This document shows, in pieces, positions 1-9,115 of a stretch of DNA of 54,308 nucleotides. This DNA is from UBA6772 sp965183875 (GTDB taxonomy: Bacteria; Bacteroidota; Bacteroidia; Flavobacteriales; UBA7430), in the NCBI GenBank assembly GCA_965183875.1, contig CBCYMK010000003.1, forward strand, positions 1 to 54,308, given 5' to 3'. The position numbers and the translations under genes are program-made. The notes under the pieces were generated by a model. That model worked only from the letters and a program-made list of their open reading frames with translations, did no database searches and was not told the DNA's origin. The stretch's first letter is position 1; each line of letters starts with the position of its first letter.

Positions 1-841
1 GAAGATAGTAGTAGTTGTTGGAATCGTAAATATTTAGCTGATGAGAAAAAACCTGTGACAAACTGTCTAATGACCAGCGGTGAGGAGACTGTGCATAAAA
101 TACAGCAAAGTCGTTAGAGTTGAATACACCATCGTCTTCACCTGAAACATAAATTGCATTTTCTTCTAAATCGCTATACCTAAAATCACCATTATACTCC
201 GGCAGCATAGCAGCCACCGTTACCGTAAACTTGTATATTTTTTAGGGTTTATAGAACTCAAAGAGAATCCCCATTTTCATCGAAAGCAGATTTATCTAGC
301 TTATAAAGACCATCGTCGCTTACTTTAAATCTATACCAATCACCCTCACTAAGGACAGAGCTCTCTGTAGCATTATTGTACATAGAAGGGAAAGAATATG
401 CCAAAATAGCTTGCTTCAAATTTCGTATCTAAATTCTGTAACCTTAAAGCCTGGAATTATGGGGACGTATGACAATGTAAGTGTATGGGATCTTACGTTC
501 ATAAGAAATGCTCCAAGACAAATTATTATAGGTATTTACAGAGTCTAACAAAGATCTTTTCGTTTAAACTTAGAGGGACACTATCTAGTACACTAATTGT
601 TACGGTAAGTCTCATCTGTATTTTTCTGGGTAGGCGTATTTTGCGTTTATAAATTGGGGTATTAGGAGTCTCTTGGTTATAAAAAAGCGTCTTTAAAAGA
701 CAAACTCTTAACTACAGGCTCACCCTTAAGATTACTATCAGCTGTTTGCCAAACTACAGAAACTGTATTATTCGACTGAGCATAAACATCTTCTATAAGA
801 GAGGATAGCAAAAGGAAAAAACAAAAAATAATGCGCAGCAT
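1..841 (-). CDS. porU: PorU, type IX secretion sortase, N-terminal part, frameshifted
   Basis: Reading the minus strand from an ATG at 841 gives a signal peptide (start MLRIIFCFFLLLSS, ending near VYAQ) followed by segments that match the start of PorU, the C25-family sortase that removes type IX sorting tails at the cell surface. Recognisable pieces lie in different frames: WYRFKVSDDGLYKLDKS, then VYGNGG, then ENAIYVSGEDDGVFNSNDF, then SHQLNIY. At least four or five frame changes are needed, the first in a T-run near 690 (six T where five keep frame). The gene runs off the left edge, so the catalytic domain is not in the window. Its neighbour gldJ supports the call, since porU lies beside gldJ in flavobacteria. 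Identity is well supported; whether the gene is truly broken is doubtful, because PorU is normally essential for T9SS. Confidence 0.8.
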
Positions 842-1018
842 ACACTAAAGGGTTTATATTAAACTTAAGGAACGAATAAGAATAAAATCTATTGTCAAAA
901 GTAGTAAGTTTTGGCACAATTATTTCAGAAAAACGAAATTGTATTGTTTTTGAAAGTCAACGGAGGTTTAGAATTTCAAAAATTATTGTATTATTGTGTC
1001 TCGTAACCCAAAAGTAAT

Positions 1019-2014
1019 ATGATTTCAAAATAGATTATTTGCCTTATTGGCAATTATAAGCCTAGGTTTATCAACTACCGCTATGGCACAGGACCCTGCA
1101 TTTACACAGTTCTATGCAAACCCTATGTACCTAAATCCAGCTATGGCAGGGATCAGCAAACTGCCCTCGTGTTTCTATGAACCACAGAAATCAGTGGTCT
1201 AGCTTAAGAGGAGCTTACAAATCAAACAGTGTTTCTATAGACAAAAATGTAGAAAAACTTAATGGGGGTGTAGGTTTGCAGATTTTAAACGATGAGCAAG
1301 GAGAAGGTAATATCAAGAGTACTCAGATAAATGCTATTTACTCTTATCAGTTACAAGTTTCAAGAAAACTTACTGTACTTACAGGTATTCAAGCTAGTTA
1401 CCACCAAAAAAGCTTAGATAAATCAAAATTATCATTTGGGGATCAAATAGATCAAAACTATGGTTTCATATACGAGACTGAAGAAAACTTAAGTTTAATA
1501 GCTGAAAGTGTAGGTTATGCTGATGTTTCATTAGGGATGATGGCATTCACCAAAAAATACTTCTTTGGTTTAGCATTACACCACTTATCACAGCCAGATG
1601 CTTCCTTCATTGAAGAGAGCCCTCTTCCTAGAAGATTTACAGTACATACTGGAGCGAATATCCCTGTAGGTAGAAGTAAAAATATGGGATTGGTAATGGA
1701 TGGCCCTTTTGTTACACCTAATGTAATGTACCTTAAACAAGCAGGTGCGGAACAATTAAATGTAGGGATGTCTTTAACAAATGAAAGCCTTTCAGGTGGT
1801 TTATACTATAGAAGTAACTTCTCTAATCCCGATGCAGTACTTATTGTATTAGGATATGAAAACAGTGGAATACGTTTTGGTTATAGTTATGACTATACAG
1901 TATCTAAGCTCGCTGGGCATCTCTGGTGGAGCACACGAAGTTTCTGTAACTTTACAGCTTGCATGTAGAGACAAAAGAAAAAAATTAAAAGCTATTAAAT
2001 GCCCTAAATTTTAG
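1019..2014 (+). CDS. PorP/SprF family outer-membrane protein, frameshifted
   Basis: PorP/SprF proteins are outer-membrane beta-barrel components associated with type IX secretion and gliding. The mature start reads AQDPAFTQFYANPMYLNPAMAG, with the usual FYANPxYLNPAxAG signature, followed after a frame change by CPRVSMNHRNQW. Dropping one A near 1160 restores that junction, and dropping one G near 1919 joins SKLAG to ISGGAHEVSVTLQLA and to the real stop at 2012-2014. The signal peptide (RLFALLAIISLGLSTTA) is also out of frame with the ATG at 1019 by two bases. The longest intact stretch is 1177-1966. Gene length after repair is about 330 residues, typical of the family. It lies directly upstream of gldJ (51 bases), divergent from porU. 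Confidence 0.85.
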
Positions 2015-2065
2015 GTAATTTAGGCCCCTTATTACAACTCGAACAACATCAACTCGCTATATACC

Positions 2066-3568
2066 ATGAAAATGTCGAATTCTTTATCTAAACTATTTAT
2101 TGTAGGTCTAGCTGTGTTAGCTACTTCTTGTGGAAGTGACAAATACAAAAACATGTCGCAAACTACAGGATGGAAAGTGAATACATCTGCAAACGGAGGT
2201 TTTGAAGCTGAACTTAACTATAATCAAGAACTTCCGGTAGGGATGGTTTTTGTTGAAGGTGGTTCATTTATAATGGGACAAACCGAAGAAGACATACTGA
2301 TGGAGCAGAATGCTGCACCAAGACAAGTTTCTGTAGCTTCATTCTACATGGATGAAACAGAAGTTACCAATGTCTCTTATAGAGAATACTTATACTGGTT
2401 AACAAGAGTTTTTGGTGAAAGTTACCCTGAAGTTTATTGGAATGCACTTCCAGACACAAATGCTTGGAGAAGTGAATTAGGTTTTAACGATCCTATGGTA
2501 AATAACTACTTACGTCATGCAGGATTCAGTAACTACCCTGTAGTTGGTGTAAACTGGGAGCAAGTACAAGATTACTGTGCTTGGAGAACAGACCGTGTAA
2601 ATGAATTGGCACTTATTAATGCTAAATCGTTAAAACATAATACAGAACAATTTGACGACGATAACTTCAATACAGAAACTTATCGTGCTGGACAATACAC
2701 CGGAGCTGTTAGAAAAAACAACGGTTATAGAGATTTAAGAAACCCAAAAAATAAGGTAGGACGTAGAGGTCGTCAAGAAGACGGTATCTTAATTCCTGGG
2801 TTTAGACTTCCTACAGAAGCAGAATGGGAATATGCTGCATGGGGATTAATAGGTAACTCTATTGAAGGAAATATTGCAGAAGGTAGATACTACCCATGGA
2901 ATAGAAATTCATTAAGAGATAACCGTAAACAATTCCAAGGAGAGCTACTTGCTAACTTTAAACGTGGTGATGGTGACAATATGGGTATAGCGGGCGCATT
3001 GAATGATGCAGGAGCTCGTACTATGGAAATTAAGTCATTCCCTCCTAACGACTACGGTTTATATGATATGAGCGGTAACGTTGCAGAATGGGTACTTGAT
3101 GTATACAGAGACGATGCAGTTGGTCAAGATGACTTTATGCCATTTAGAGGTAATGTATTTGTTGATAAAGCAAAAGATGAAGAAGGTTATTATATAGAAC
3201 CAGATTCATTAGGTAGAATGCAAACTAGAGAGGCTGAAGCTGATAAACTTAGAAGAAACTACCAAAGAGCAAAGAATTCGGATAGATACGACGGAGATAT
3301 TGAATCTAGTATTTACTATTCAAAAGGTGATTCTCAAGGGGAAGCAGCTATGTACGACTATGGAAAAACTACTTTAGTAAACAACGATGTTCACGTATAT
3401 AAAGGTGGTTCATGGAAAGACCGTTCGTACTGGTTAAATCCTGGAACAAAAAGATTCTTAAACAGCGATATAGGAACTGACTTTATTGGTTTCCGTTGTG
3501 TGATGGACAGAATGGGTTCTCAGAATTTGAAACCTAATAAAAAGAAGTCTAGAAAAATGACACGCTAA
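2066..3568 (+). CDS. gldJ: GldJ gliding motility / T9SS lipoprotein
   Basis: GldJ is an essential lipoprotein of the gliding and type IX secretion machinery, related to formylglycine-generating enzymes but not thought to be catalytic. The 500-residue product has a lipoprotein signal with the lipobox ending at Cys22 (LATSC). An FGE-sulfatase (SUMF1) domain runs from about residue 58 to 483, with the signatures FVEGGSFIMG, DETEVTNVSYREYL, FRLPTEAEWEYAAWG, GLYDMSGNVAEW and a C-terminal GFRCVMDR. A long insertion (about residues 190-240 and 360-420) rich in charged residues is usual for GldJ versus GldK. The tail is basic. It ends with a strong terminator and is followed by murF, as in many flavobacteria. 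Confidence 0.93.
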   Translation: MKMSNSLSKLFIVGLAVLATSCGSDKYKNMSQTTGWKVNTSANGGFEAELNYNQELPVGMVFVEGGSFIMGQTEEDILMEQNAAPRQVSVASFYMDETEVTNVSYREYLYWLTRVFGESYPEVYWNALPDTNAWRSELGFNDPMVNNYLRHAGFSNYPVVGVNWEQVQDYCAWRTDRVNELALINAKSLKHNTEQFDDDNFNTETYRAGQYTGAVRKNNGYRDLRNPKNKVGRRGRQEDGILIPGFRLPTEAEWEYAAWGLIGNSIEGNIAEGRYYPWNRNSLRDNRKQFQGELLANFKRGDGDNMGIAGALNDAGARTMEIKSFPPNDYGLYDMSGNVAEWVLDVYRDDAVGQDDFMPFRGNVFVDKAKDEEGYYIEPDSLGRMQTREAEADKLRRNYQRAKNSDRYDGDIESSIYYSKGDSQGEAAMYDYGKTTLVNNDVHVYKGGSWKDRSYWLNPGTKRFLNSDIGTDFIGFRCVMDRMGSQNLKPNKKKSRKMTR

Positions 3569-3574
3569 TTATAA

Positions 3575-3601
3575 AGCCTCTCTATCGAGAGGCTTTTTTT
3601 T
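3575..3601 (+). terminator. Rho-independent terminator after gldJ
   Basis: An 8-base perfect stem (AGCCTCTC at 3575-3582 with GAGAGGCT at 3587-3594) with a TATC loop is followed by an eight-T run. It starts 6 bases after the gldJ stop and separates gldJ from murF. Confidence 0.9.
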
Positions 3602-3619
3602 GCTAGTTAAAATTAACCG

Positions 3620-4894
3620 ATGATAGAACAACTATATAAAATATACCAAAAGCATCCGGAAGTATGTATAGACACAAGAGCATTAAGTTCTGGTTGTATG
3701 TTTTTCGCGCTGAAGGGCCCTAATTTTAACGCAAATAAATTTGCTAGTGATGCACTCGATTCTGGGGCCTCCTTTGCAGTTGTAGATGAAGCTAAATACG
3801 TATTAGACGAGCGGTATATACTTGTAGAGGATGTACTAAAAAGTTTACAAGAACTCTCAAAATTCCACCGGAGACAATTGCAATGCACTGTAATAGGAAT
3901 TACGGGCACAAATGGAAAAACGACTAGTAAAGAATTACTATATAGAGTACTTTCAAAGAAGTTCAAAACTACAGCTACTCAAGGAAACCTAAACAATCAT
4001 ATAGGCGTACCACTAAGCCTATTAGCTATAACAAAAGATACAGAGTATGCCATTATTGAAATGGGTGCCAATCACGAAGGAGAAATAGCATTTTTATGCG
4101 CTTTAGCAGAACCTAATATTGGTGTAATTACGAATATAGGTAAAGCTCATTTAGAAGGATTTGGATCTCTAGATGGTGTACTAAAAGCAAAAACAGAATT
4201 GTATAAATACCTATCAGATCACCGAGGGATCTTGTTTGTAAAAGACAATCAGCAAAATTTAATTGAGGTACTCCCCACAGCTAGTAATAATAAGAAGTAT
4301 GGGCAATTAAAAAACAGTAATTATATTATAAAGTTTGTGGAAGCACAACCCTTTGTAGTAGTTACATCCGATAACAAAGAAATTCACAGTAAGCTTATTG
4401 GAGATTACAACTTTGATAATATTGCATTAAGTATCGCTATAGCTCAACATTGTGGAGTAGAATTTAATCTATTAAAATCGGCTATTGAATCTTATAGTCC
4501 AACAAATAATAGATCTCAGTTATTAAAAACAGAAAAAAATACAATTCTGTTAGATGCCTACAATGCCAACCCTATGAGTGTAGAGAAGGCAATTAACAAT
4601 ATGCTTACGATTAACCACGAGCATAAGATACTAATCCTGGGAGATATGTTTGAACTAGGTAGCGATTCAATAAGAGAACATATAAGTATTATTAACCACT
4701 GTTTGGGGGCAGGATTTACCAAAGTATTTTTAGTAGGAGAAGCCTATAAAGAAGCAAATCGCACACAGTACCCTTGTTATAGCTCTACTGACAACCTTCT
4801 AAAACACCTAGAAGAAAGCACTCTAAAAGGAGCTTTCATCCTAATAAAAGGATCTAGAGGGATGAAATTAGAGCAATTAGTAGAAGTACTATAA
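3620..4894 (+). CDS. murF: UDP-N-acetylmuramoyl-tripeptide--D-alanyl-D-alanine ligase
   Basis: MurF adds D-Ala-D-Ala to UDP-MurNAc-tripeptide in the cytoplasm, the last soluble step of the peptidoglycan precursor pathway. The 424-residue protein has the Mur ligase order: N-terminal substrate domain, ATP-binding loop GITGTNGKTTSKE near residue 95-105, central domain with IIEMGANHEGEI and NIGKAHLEGFGS, and a C-terminal domain with LLDAYNANPMSV and ILGDMFELG. The DAYNANP motif is characteristic of MurF among Mur ligases. The start is the ATG just after the gldJ terminator. Its 3' end overlaps the convergent mpl gene by 6 bases. Confidence 0.95.
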   Translation: MIEQLYKIYQKHPEVCIDTRALSSGCMFFALKGPNFNANKFASDALDSGASFAVVDEAKYVLDERYILVEDVLKSLQELSKFHRRQLQCTVIGITGTNGKTTSKELLYRVLSKKFKTTATQGNLNNHIGVPLSLLAITKDTEYAIIEMGANHEGEIAFLCALAEPNIGVITNIGKAHLEGFGSLDGVLKAKTELYKYLSDHRGILFVKDNQQNLIEVLPTASNNKKYGQLKNSNYIIKFVEAQPFVVVTSDNKEIHSKLIGDYNFDNIALSIAIAQHCGVEFNLLKSAIESYSPTNNRSQLLKTEKNTILLDAYNANPMSVEKAINNMLTINHEHKILILGDMFELGSDSIREHISIINHCLGAGFTKVFLVGEAYKEANRTQYPCYSSTDNLLKHLEESTLKGAFILIKGSRGMKLEQLVEVL

Positions 4895-6235
4895 GGTCTT
4901 CGCGTAGTCATCGAGCACGAGCCCACCAAAGTTACCTGAACTCATTAATAGAACAATAGTATCTTTTTGAACCTCATTCTCTATTTGCTTACAGAGCTCC
5001 TCACTTTCAGTAAGCACCTTTAAATCTGCTCTACCAAAGCAATCAAAAACCAGTGTTTCAGATAGGTCATTTAATTTTTTATGGGCTACTGCTTTAGGGT
5101 CGAAATAAACAATTGCTGTGTCTACCCCATCCATAGAGTTTTTGTATTCTGAAAGAAAGGATTTGTTAAGACTGCTAAAAGTATGTAACTCTAAAGCGGC
5201 GACTATATTGAACCCTGTAAACTGTGCTTTTACAGCCTTCACTGTTGCGCTAACCTTCGAGGGTGAATGTGCAAAATCTTTAAATACTTGAAGTCCCTCT
5301 CTTGAGTAAATTTTTTCCAATCTTCTAGAAGCTCCCTTAAAACTAGACATAGATTTAAAAAAATCAATTTCTGAAACTTCTAATTGTTTACAAATATTTA
5401 AGGCTCCCATCATATTCATTAAGTTGTGCTCCCCAAATATCTCTAGGGAGAACGTAGAATCCTTAAAATTTATATACGTTTTACCTTCTACAATTTTAAA
5501 CGAGGGCAGTGTATATTCTTCTCTTATAATTGATGAATTAGAATCTACAATAGTACATAACTCTTTATCGCTTGAACAATAAGTTAGGTAGCCAGAATCT
5601 TCAATTTTATTTATAAATATTTCGAACTGGCTTAAATAATTTTCAAATGTTGGAAATACATTTATATGATCCCAAGCAATACCACTTAATAAAGCAATAT
5701 GAGGCTTATAAAGATGGAATTTAGGTCGAAGGTCAATTGGAGAAGATAAGTACTCATCACCTTCAAGAATTATTATTGGCGCATCACTCAGTTTTACCAT
5801 AGTGGTAAAACCGTCTAGCTGTGCTCCTACCATATAATCACAATCAATTTGTAAGGACTGTAGAACATGGAGAATCATGGAGGTAATAGTTGTCTTACCG
5901 TGGCTCCCTCCTATTACGATTCGTTTTTTATTTTTAGCCTGTTCGTATAAATATTCAGGGTAGGAATAAATCGGTAAACCTAAAGATTGAGCTTTTAGCA
6001 ACTCTGGGTTATCCTTTCGGGCGTGCATTCCCAAAATAACGGCATCAATATCAGCAGTTATTTTCTCAGGAAACCATCCCATAGAATCTGGACATATTCC
6101 TACTTTTTCTAACCTAGCTCTAGAAGGATTAAAAATAGCATCGTCGGAACCAGTAACTAAATAAGACTTTTCGTGAAGGGCTAAGGCTAAATTATGCATT
6201 GCTGCACCGCCAATGGCAATAAAATGTACTCGCAT
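4889..6235 (-). CDS. mpl: Mpl-type Mur ligase (UDP-MurNAc:L-Ala-D-Glu-mDAP ligase)
   Basis: This 448-residue Mur ligase has the N-terminal GIGG-like motif HFIAIGGAAMHNLA (residues 4-17), the ATP loop GGSHGKTT (109-116), EGDEY near 160 and a C-terminal domain with FKDFAHSPSKV. The SHGKTT loop and the FAHSP motif distinguish the MurC/Mpl group. The start of the protein, GAAMHNLALAL and then GSDDAIF, resembles Mpl more than MurC, and Bacteroidetes normally have a separate murC inside the mur-fts cluster. Mpl recycles the cell-wall tripeptide by joining it to UDP-MurNAc. It faces murF tail to tail and is divergent from the DUF6438 gene, with 43 bases between the two starts. MurC cannot be fully excluded. 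Confidence 0.85.
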   Translation of the reverse strand: MRVHFIAIGGAAMHNLALALHEKSYLVTGSDDAIFNPSRARLEKVGICPDSMGWFPEKITADIDAVILGMHARKDNPELLKAQSLGLPIYSYPEYLYEQAKNKKRIVIGGSHGKTTITSMILHVLQSLQIDCDYMVGAQLDGFTTMVKLSDAPIIILEGDEYLSSPIDLRPKFHLYKPHIALLSGIAWDHINVFPTFENYLSQFEIFINKIEDSGYLTYCSSDKELCTIVDSNSSIIREEYTLPSFKIVEGKTYINFKDSTFSLEIFGEHNLMNMMGALNICKQLEVSEIDFFKSMSSFKGASRRLEKIYSREGLQVFKDFAHSPSKVSATVKAVKAQFTGFNIVAALELHTFSSLNKSFLSEYKNSMDGVDTAIVYFDPKAVAHKKLNDLSETLVFDCFGRADLKVLTESEELCKQIENEVQKDTIVLLMSSGNFGGLVLDDYAKTL

Positions 6236-6239
6236 ATGT

Positions 6240-6247
6240 TATCTTTG
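6240..6247 (+). promoter_or_regulatory. Bacteroidetes -7 element before the DUF6438 gene
   Basis: TATCTTTG matches the TAnnTTTG consensus of the Bacteroidetes primary sigma factor and lies 31 bases before the ATG at 6279. I see no clear -33 TTG at the usual distance, so this rests on the -7 element alone. Confidence 0.5.
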
Positions 6248-6278
6248 TAAAAAAGGAAAGGTAATAAATCGTTTTACA

Positions 6279-6728
6279 ATGAAGAAACTTATAGTTGCAG
6301 TAATTATCACCATTAGTTCGTGTATAAGTATACATGAAAATAAAGTGGTAGAAAAAGGCCCAAATATTAAACTGGAATTAACTAGAGGGGCTTGCTATGG
6401 CACATGCCCAATATATACAATGAGCTTATTTAAAGATAGACAAGTTAAATACAATGGAAAGCGATTTGTGGAGCAACAAGGTGTTTATGAATGGTATATG
6501 GAGAGAACAGACTTTAAAAAGCTTGAACATATTTTGAGAAGAAAAGAGTTTTTAAAATCTGCAGAATATAATTTGGGCGCTCAAGACCTACCCATTACAA
6601 GCTTAACTATTTATACGGAAACAGATACCATTAATATAAAACACAAAGGTGGGATTCCAAGTAATTTAAAACAAGGAATAATAGAGTTGGAACAGCTAAT
6701 GATAAAAACGGCCAATTGGCATCAATAA
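6279..6728 (+). CDS. DUF6438-like putative lipoprotein
   Basis: The product of about 149 residues begins MKKLIVAVIITISSC, a short lipoprotein-type signal with Cys15 as the probable lipidation site. The mature part opens with LELTRGACYGTCPIYT, the GxCYGxCPxY signature of the uncharacterised DUF6438 family common in Bacteroidetes. I start at the ATG at 6279, not at the upstream in-frame ATG at 6213, because only the former gives a signal peptide and it follows the -7 element. The function is unknown; the two conserved cysteines might form a disulfide outside the cytoplasm. Confidence 0.7.
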   Translation: MKKLIVAVIITISSCISIHENKVVEKGPNIKLELTRGACYGTCPIYTMSLFKDRQVKYNGKRFVEQQGVYEWYMERTDFKKLEHILRRKEFLKSAEYNLGAQDLPITSLTIYTETDTINIKHKGGIPSNLKQGIIELEQLMIKTANWHQ

Positions 6729-6790
6729 AATGAATCTGGGAATATTAAAGATTTATATTAAGTGTAAATTGCAGCCTTAAAACCTAACTA

Positions 6791-7486
6791 ATGGCACTTA
6801 TTCTCACCCTAGATACAGCAACAAAAAACTGCTCTGTAGCCCTATCAAAAAATGGAGTTGTTTTAGAATCAATTGACTTTAATGAAGGTCAATTTTCGCA
6901 TGCCGAAAAGCTACACGTATTTATCGAAGATGTATGTGCTAAGGCTGGCTATACTTTACAACAATTACAAGCGGTTGCAATAAGTAAAGGTCCGGGCTCT
7001 TATACTGGATTGCGCATAGGTGTATCGGCTGCAAAAGGCCTATGCTTTGGTTTAGACATCCCTCTAATAAGTATTGAAACTCTTGAAGTGCTTTGTAGAA
7101 CTTATCAAATGGAAAATAAAGTAGCTGATACAGATTTCCTTATCCCTATGATTGATGCCAGGAGAATGGAGGTTTATACTGCAGTGTACAACCAGAGAAT
7201 TGAAAAAATTAAAGCTACCGAAGCTTTAATTTTAGAACCTGACTCTTTTGACTCCTTTTTAAATAAAAGCTTCTGTCATTTTATTGGTGACGGAGCAGAA
7301 AAGTCGAAGACCCATTATTTAAGAGAGAACACGAATTTCTCATCGAGTACCTATCCCTCATCAAGTGCTGTTGCTGAAGTGGTAGAACGAAAATTTAACC
7401 AGAATGAATTTGAGGATGTAGCATATTTTGAACCTTACTATTTAAAAGATTTTCTTGATGGTAAAAAGGTGAAAGACAAGAAATAA
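6791..7486 (+). CDS. tsaB: TsaB, tRNA threonylcarbamoyladenosine synthesis protein
   Basis: TsaB is the dimerisation partner of TsaD in making t6A37 on ANN-decoding tRNAs. The 231-residue protein has the ASKHA-fold start LTLDTATKNCSVAL (residues 4-17), the KGPGSYTGLRIG loop near 66-77 and SIETLEVL, all typical of TsaB. Length fits the family. It appears to be a single-gene unit; the downstream region to 7586 holds one weak hairpin (7542-7560) without a clear plus-strand T-run. Confidence 0.94.
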   Translation: MALILTLDTATKNCSVALSKNGVVLESIDFNEGQFSHAEKLHVFIEDVCAKAGYTLQQLQAVAISKGPGSYTGLRIGVSAAKGLCFGLDIPLISIETLEVLCRTYQMENKVADTDFLIPMIDARRMEVYTAVYNQRIEKIKATEALILEPDSFDSFLNKSFCHFIGDGAEKSKTHYLRENTNFSSSTYPSSSAVAEVVERKFNQNEFEDVAYFEPYYLKDFLDGKKVKDKK

Positions 7487-7585
7487 AATACTCCTTACTG
7501 ATCCACATATTTATACAATAACACGAGAGTACTTTTAAGAAAAGAGCAGAAATCGCTCTTATCTATTAGCGGGTAGTTCTTTAAT

Positions 7586-7624
7586 AAAAAAACCAAGAAT
7601 AATACAATTAATGACTATTCTTGG
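7586..7624 (-). terminator. Minus-strand terminator below the 86-residue membrane gene
   Basis: On the minus strand a 9-base stem (CCAAGAATA and TATTCTTGG, 7593-7601 with 7616-7624) with a 14-base loop is followed by seven T (7586-7592). It would end transcripts of the hydroxylase and small membrane gene. A second minus-strand hairpin (7542-7560) lies just beyond. Confidence 0.7.
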
Positions 7625-7700
7625 GATTTACTCGAGGCTACAAAACACTATAGAAACTGGTATAAAATATAGAGTTTCATTCTGCTAGCTACAGCAGAGT

Positions 7701-7961
7701 CTATATCAATAGAAGAAGAATATAAAGCACTAAACTAACTCCGCTAATCTTCAAGATTAAACTAGTTTTTTGCTCAGTTAAAAAGCAAACCAAAGTAGCC
7801 ATTGCAGTACTAATAGTTAGGATGAGTCGCGTAGTAAAATCGAGTCCACCGTAAGCCATTGTTAAGGCTCCTATGCAAATAATTAATATTACAGAAGACG
7901 CACTTACCCATAAACCTTCTAAGGCTGGTAGTTTGTTTAATCTTGCTAGAGTCTCTTTCAT
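7701..7961 (-). CDS. Small membrane protein of unknown function
   Basis: An 86-residue product with three predicted membrane helices (roughly residues 17-37, 43-62 and 67-86) and a charged N-terminus MKETLARLNKLP. I do not recognise the family. It lies 32 bases downstream of the hydroxylase gene on the same strand and upstream of a minus-strand terminator, so it is probably co-transcribed with it. An overlapping frame at 7810-8022 has no such pattern and is not a gene. Confidence 0.55.
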   Translation of the reverse strand: MKETLARLNKLPALEGLWVSASSVILIICIGALTMAYGGLDFTTRLILTISTAMATLVCFLTEQKTSLILKISGVSLVLYILLLLI

Positions 7962-7993
7962 TATCTGAAGGTTTAAGTTTAAAAATTTGTGAG

Positions 7994-8923
7994 TTACTTG
8001 AATATTTGTCTAAAAGGATCAATCATATTTTTTAGGAACGAATTGCTTTCTGGCTGCTCATCACCGAGACCAAAAGTCACTTTATCGACTTGTTTAGACC
8101 GCAATAAAGTGCCAAAAAGCCAATCCCAAACAGCGAATTTAGAACCCATGTTTTTATTAAAATGTTCCGGATTATTACTGTGGTGGATTTGATGCTGATA
8201 AGGGCTAATGAATAGGAATTCTACAAAATTGTAGTAAGAGAGTTTAATATGTGAATGTCGAAGGCTTGCACCTAGACTTAAGAATAAAAAGTGAAGAACA
8301 TTTACACCAATTACGGTTGATTTCTGAAGATTGAACCCATAGTAATAAAAGAAGATTCCCGTGATTGTACTTACAACAATAATATTCTTAAGATTGTTTA
8401 ATAATAACTCTAAGGGGTGTATACGGTATTGCGTAAATGGAATTAGACTCGTAGCAGAATGGTGGGTTTTATGGAATTCCCACAATAAAGGAACCTTATG
8501 CATAGCTAGATGTAGTAAATAGCTGAAAAAATCTGACATTATGGTAAGGCACAATGTAAACAAGAGTATACCAACAACCTTATTATGACTTTCCATATAT
8601 ATACCAAAAGTATCTACCAGAAAGTCGTAACTAAACAAAGCTATCGATGTAGCCAATAGTAATAAAGGACTTAACAGAGTAAACTTAACTATGCTGTTGA
8701 GTAATAAAATTTTGTAATCTGTTTGAGCCGATTTACTCAACCAGTATTTTGAGGGAAGCAGGAAAGAAATAAAGCTTTTTTGAGAATCAGATTTCTTATA
8801 AACATAAAATGCTAATAAAGCAGAAGTAATAAGATAAGGGAAAAACACCCGCTTATTGGGATTTACTAAATAGCCTATGCTATTAGATAAAAGATCAGAT
8901 ATAAAATTGAAGATGTGCTCCAA
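7994..8923 (-). CDS. Sterol desaturase / fatty acid hydroxylase family protein
   Basis: This 309-residue integral membrane protein has the histidine clusters that bind the di-iron centre of this superfamily: HLAMH (138-142), HKTHH (151-155), RHSH near 228 and HQIHH near 248, the last followed by NNPEHFNKNMG. Several hydrophobic segments flank these motifs. Family members hydroxylate or desaturate lipids, carotenoids or sterols using oxygen; the substrate here cannot be told from sequence. It is probably the first gene of a two-gene unit with the 86-residue membrane protein. Confidence 0.88.
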   Translation of the reverse strand: MEHIFNFISDLLSNSIGYLVNPNKRVFFPYLITSALLAFYVYKKSDSQKSFISFLLPSKYWLSKSAQTDYKILLLNSIVKFTLLSPLLLLATSIALFSYDFLVDTFGIYMESHNKVVGILLFTLCLTIMSDFFSYLLHLAMHKVPLLWEFHKTHHSATSLIPFTQYRIHPLELLLNNLKNIIVVSTITGIFFYYYGFNLQKSTVIGVNVLHFLFLSLGASLRHSHIKLSYYNFVEFLFISPYQHQIHHSNNPEHFNKNMGSKFAVWDWLFGTLLRSKQVDKVTFGLGDEQPESNSFLKNMIDPFRQIFK

Positions 8924-8993
8924 AACGGGTTGATTAGTTTACAAAACTAAGCGATGAACATTGTCAAATTAATGAGATTTATTAGCGTTTAAC

Positions 8994-9007
8994 TTGATTA
9001 ATATCAT
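8994..9007 (+). promoter_or_regulatory. Crp/Fnr-type palindrome upstream of the sulfur cluster
   Basis: TTGATTAATATCAT has the FNR-box layout TTGAT-N4-ATCAA with one mismatch. It lies 57 bases upstream of a second palindrome (9051-9064) in the 191-base gap between the hydroxylase gene and the CoADR gene. No -7 element lies at the class II distance from it, so it may be a second, distal site. Confidence 0.45.
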
Positions 9008-9050
9008 AATCTAAATCAAGCAGCAAACCTTAGCAATAGCAAGCCTTTCC

Positions 9051-9094
9051 GTGACATCTATCACACAAATAACTATCGATTTTTCATAGTATTG
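9051..9094 (+). promoter_or_regulatory. Candidate promoter with CRP-like box, sulfur cluster
   Basis: GTGACATCTATCAC (9051-9064; GTGA-N6-TCAC, plus a further A) is a CRP-family palindrome. A near-consensus -7 element TAGTATTG (9087-9094, one mismatch to TAnnTTTG) starts exactly 29.5 bases from the palindrome centre, the same spacing seen at the porin and narK promoters. The ATG at 9116 follows after 21 bases. Confidence 0.5.
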
Positions 9095-9115
9095 CATTAG
9101 ATAAAATTGATCTTT

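Noticed and set aside
3613..3966. Minus-strand open frame opposite the start of murF
   Set aside because: It is fully inside murF, serine-rich and without any recognisable domain.
7542..7560. Terminator for tsaB
   Set aside because: The stem AAGAGC/GCTCTT has no T-run on the plus strand; the T-rich side is on the minus strand, so it is not a good tsaB terminator.
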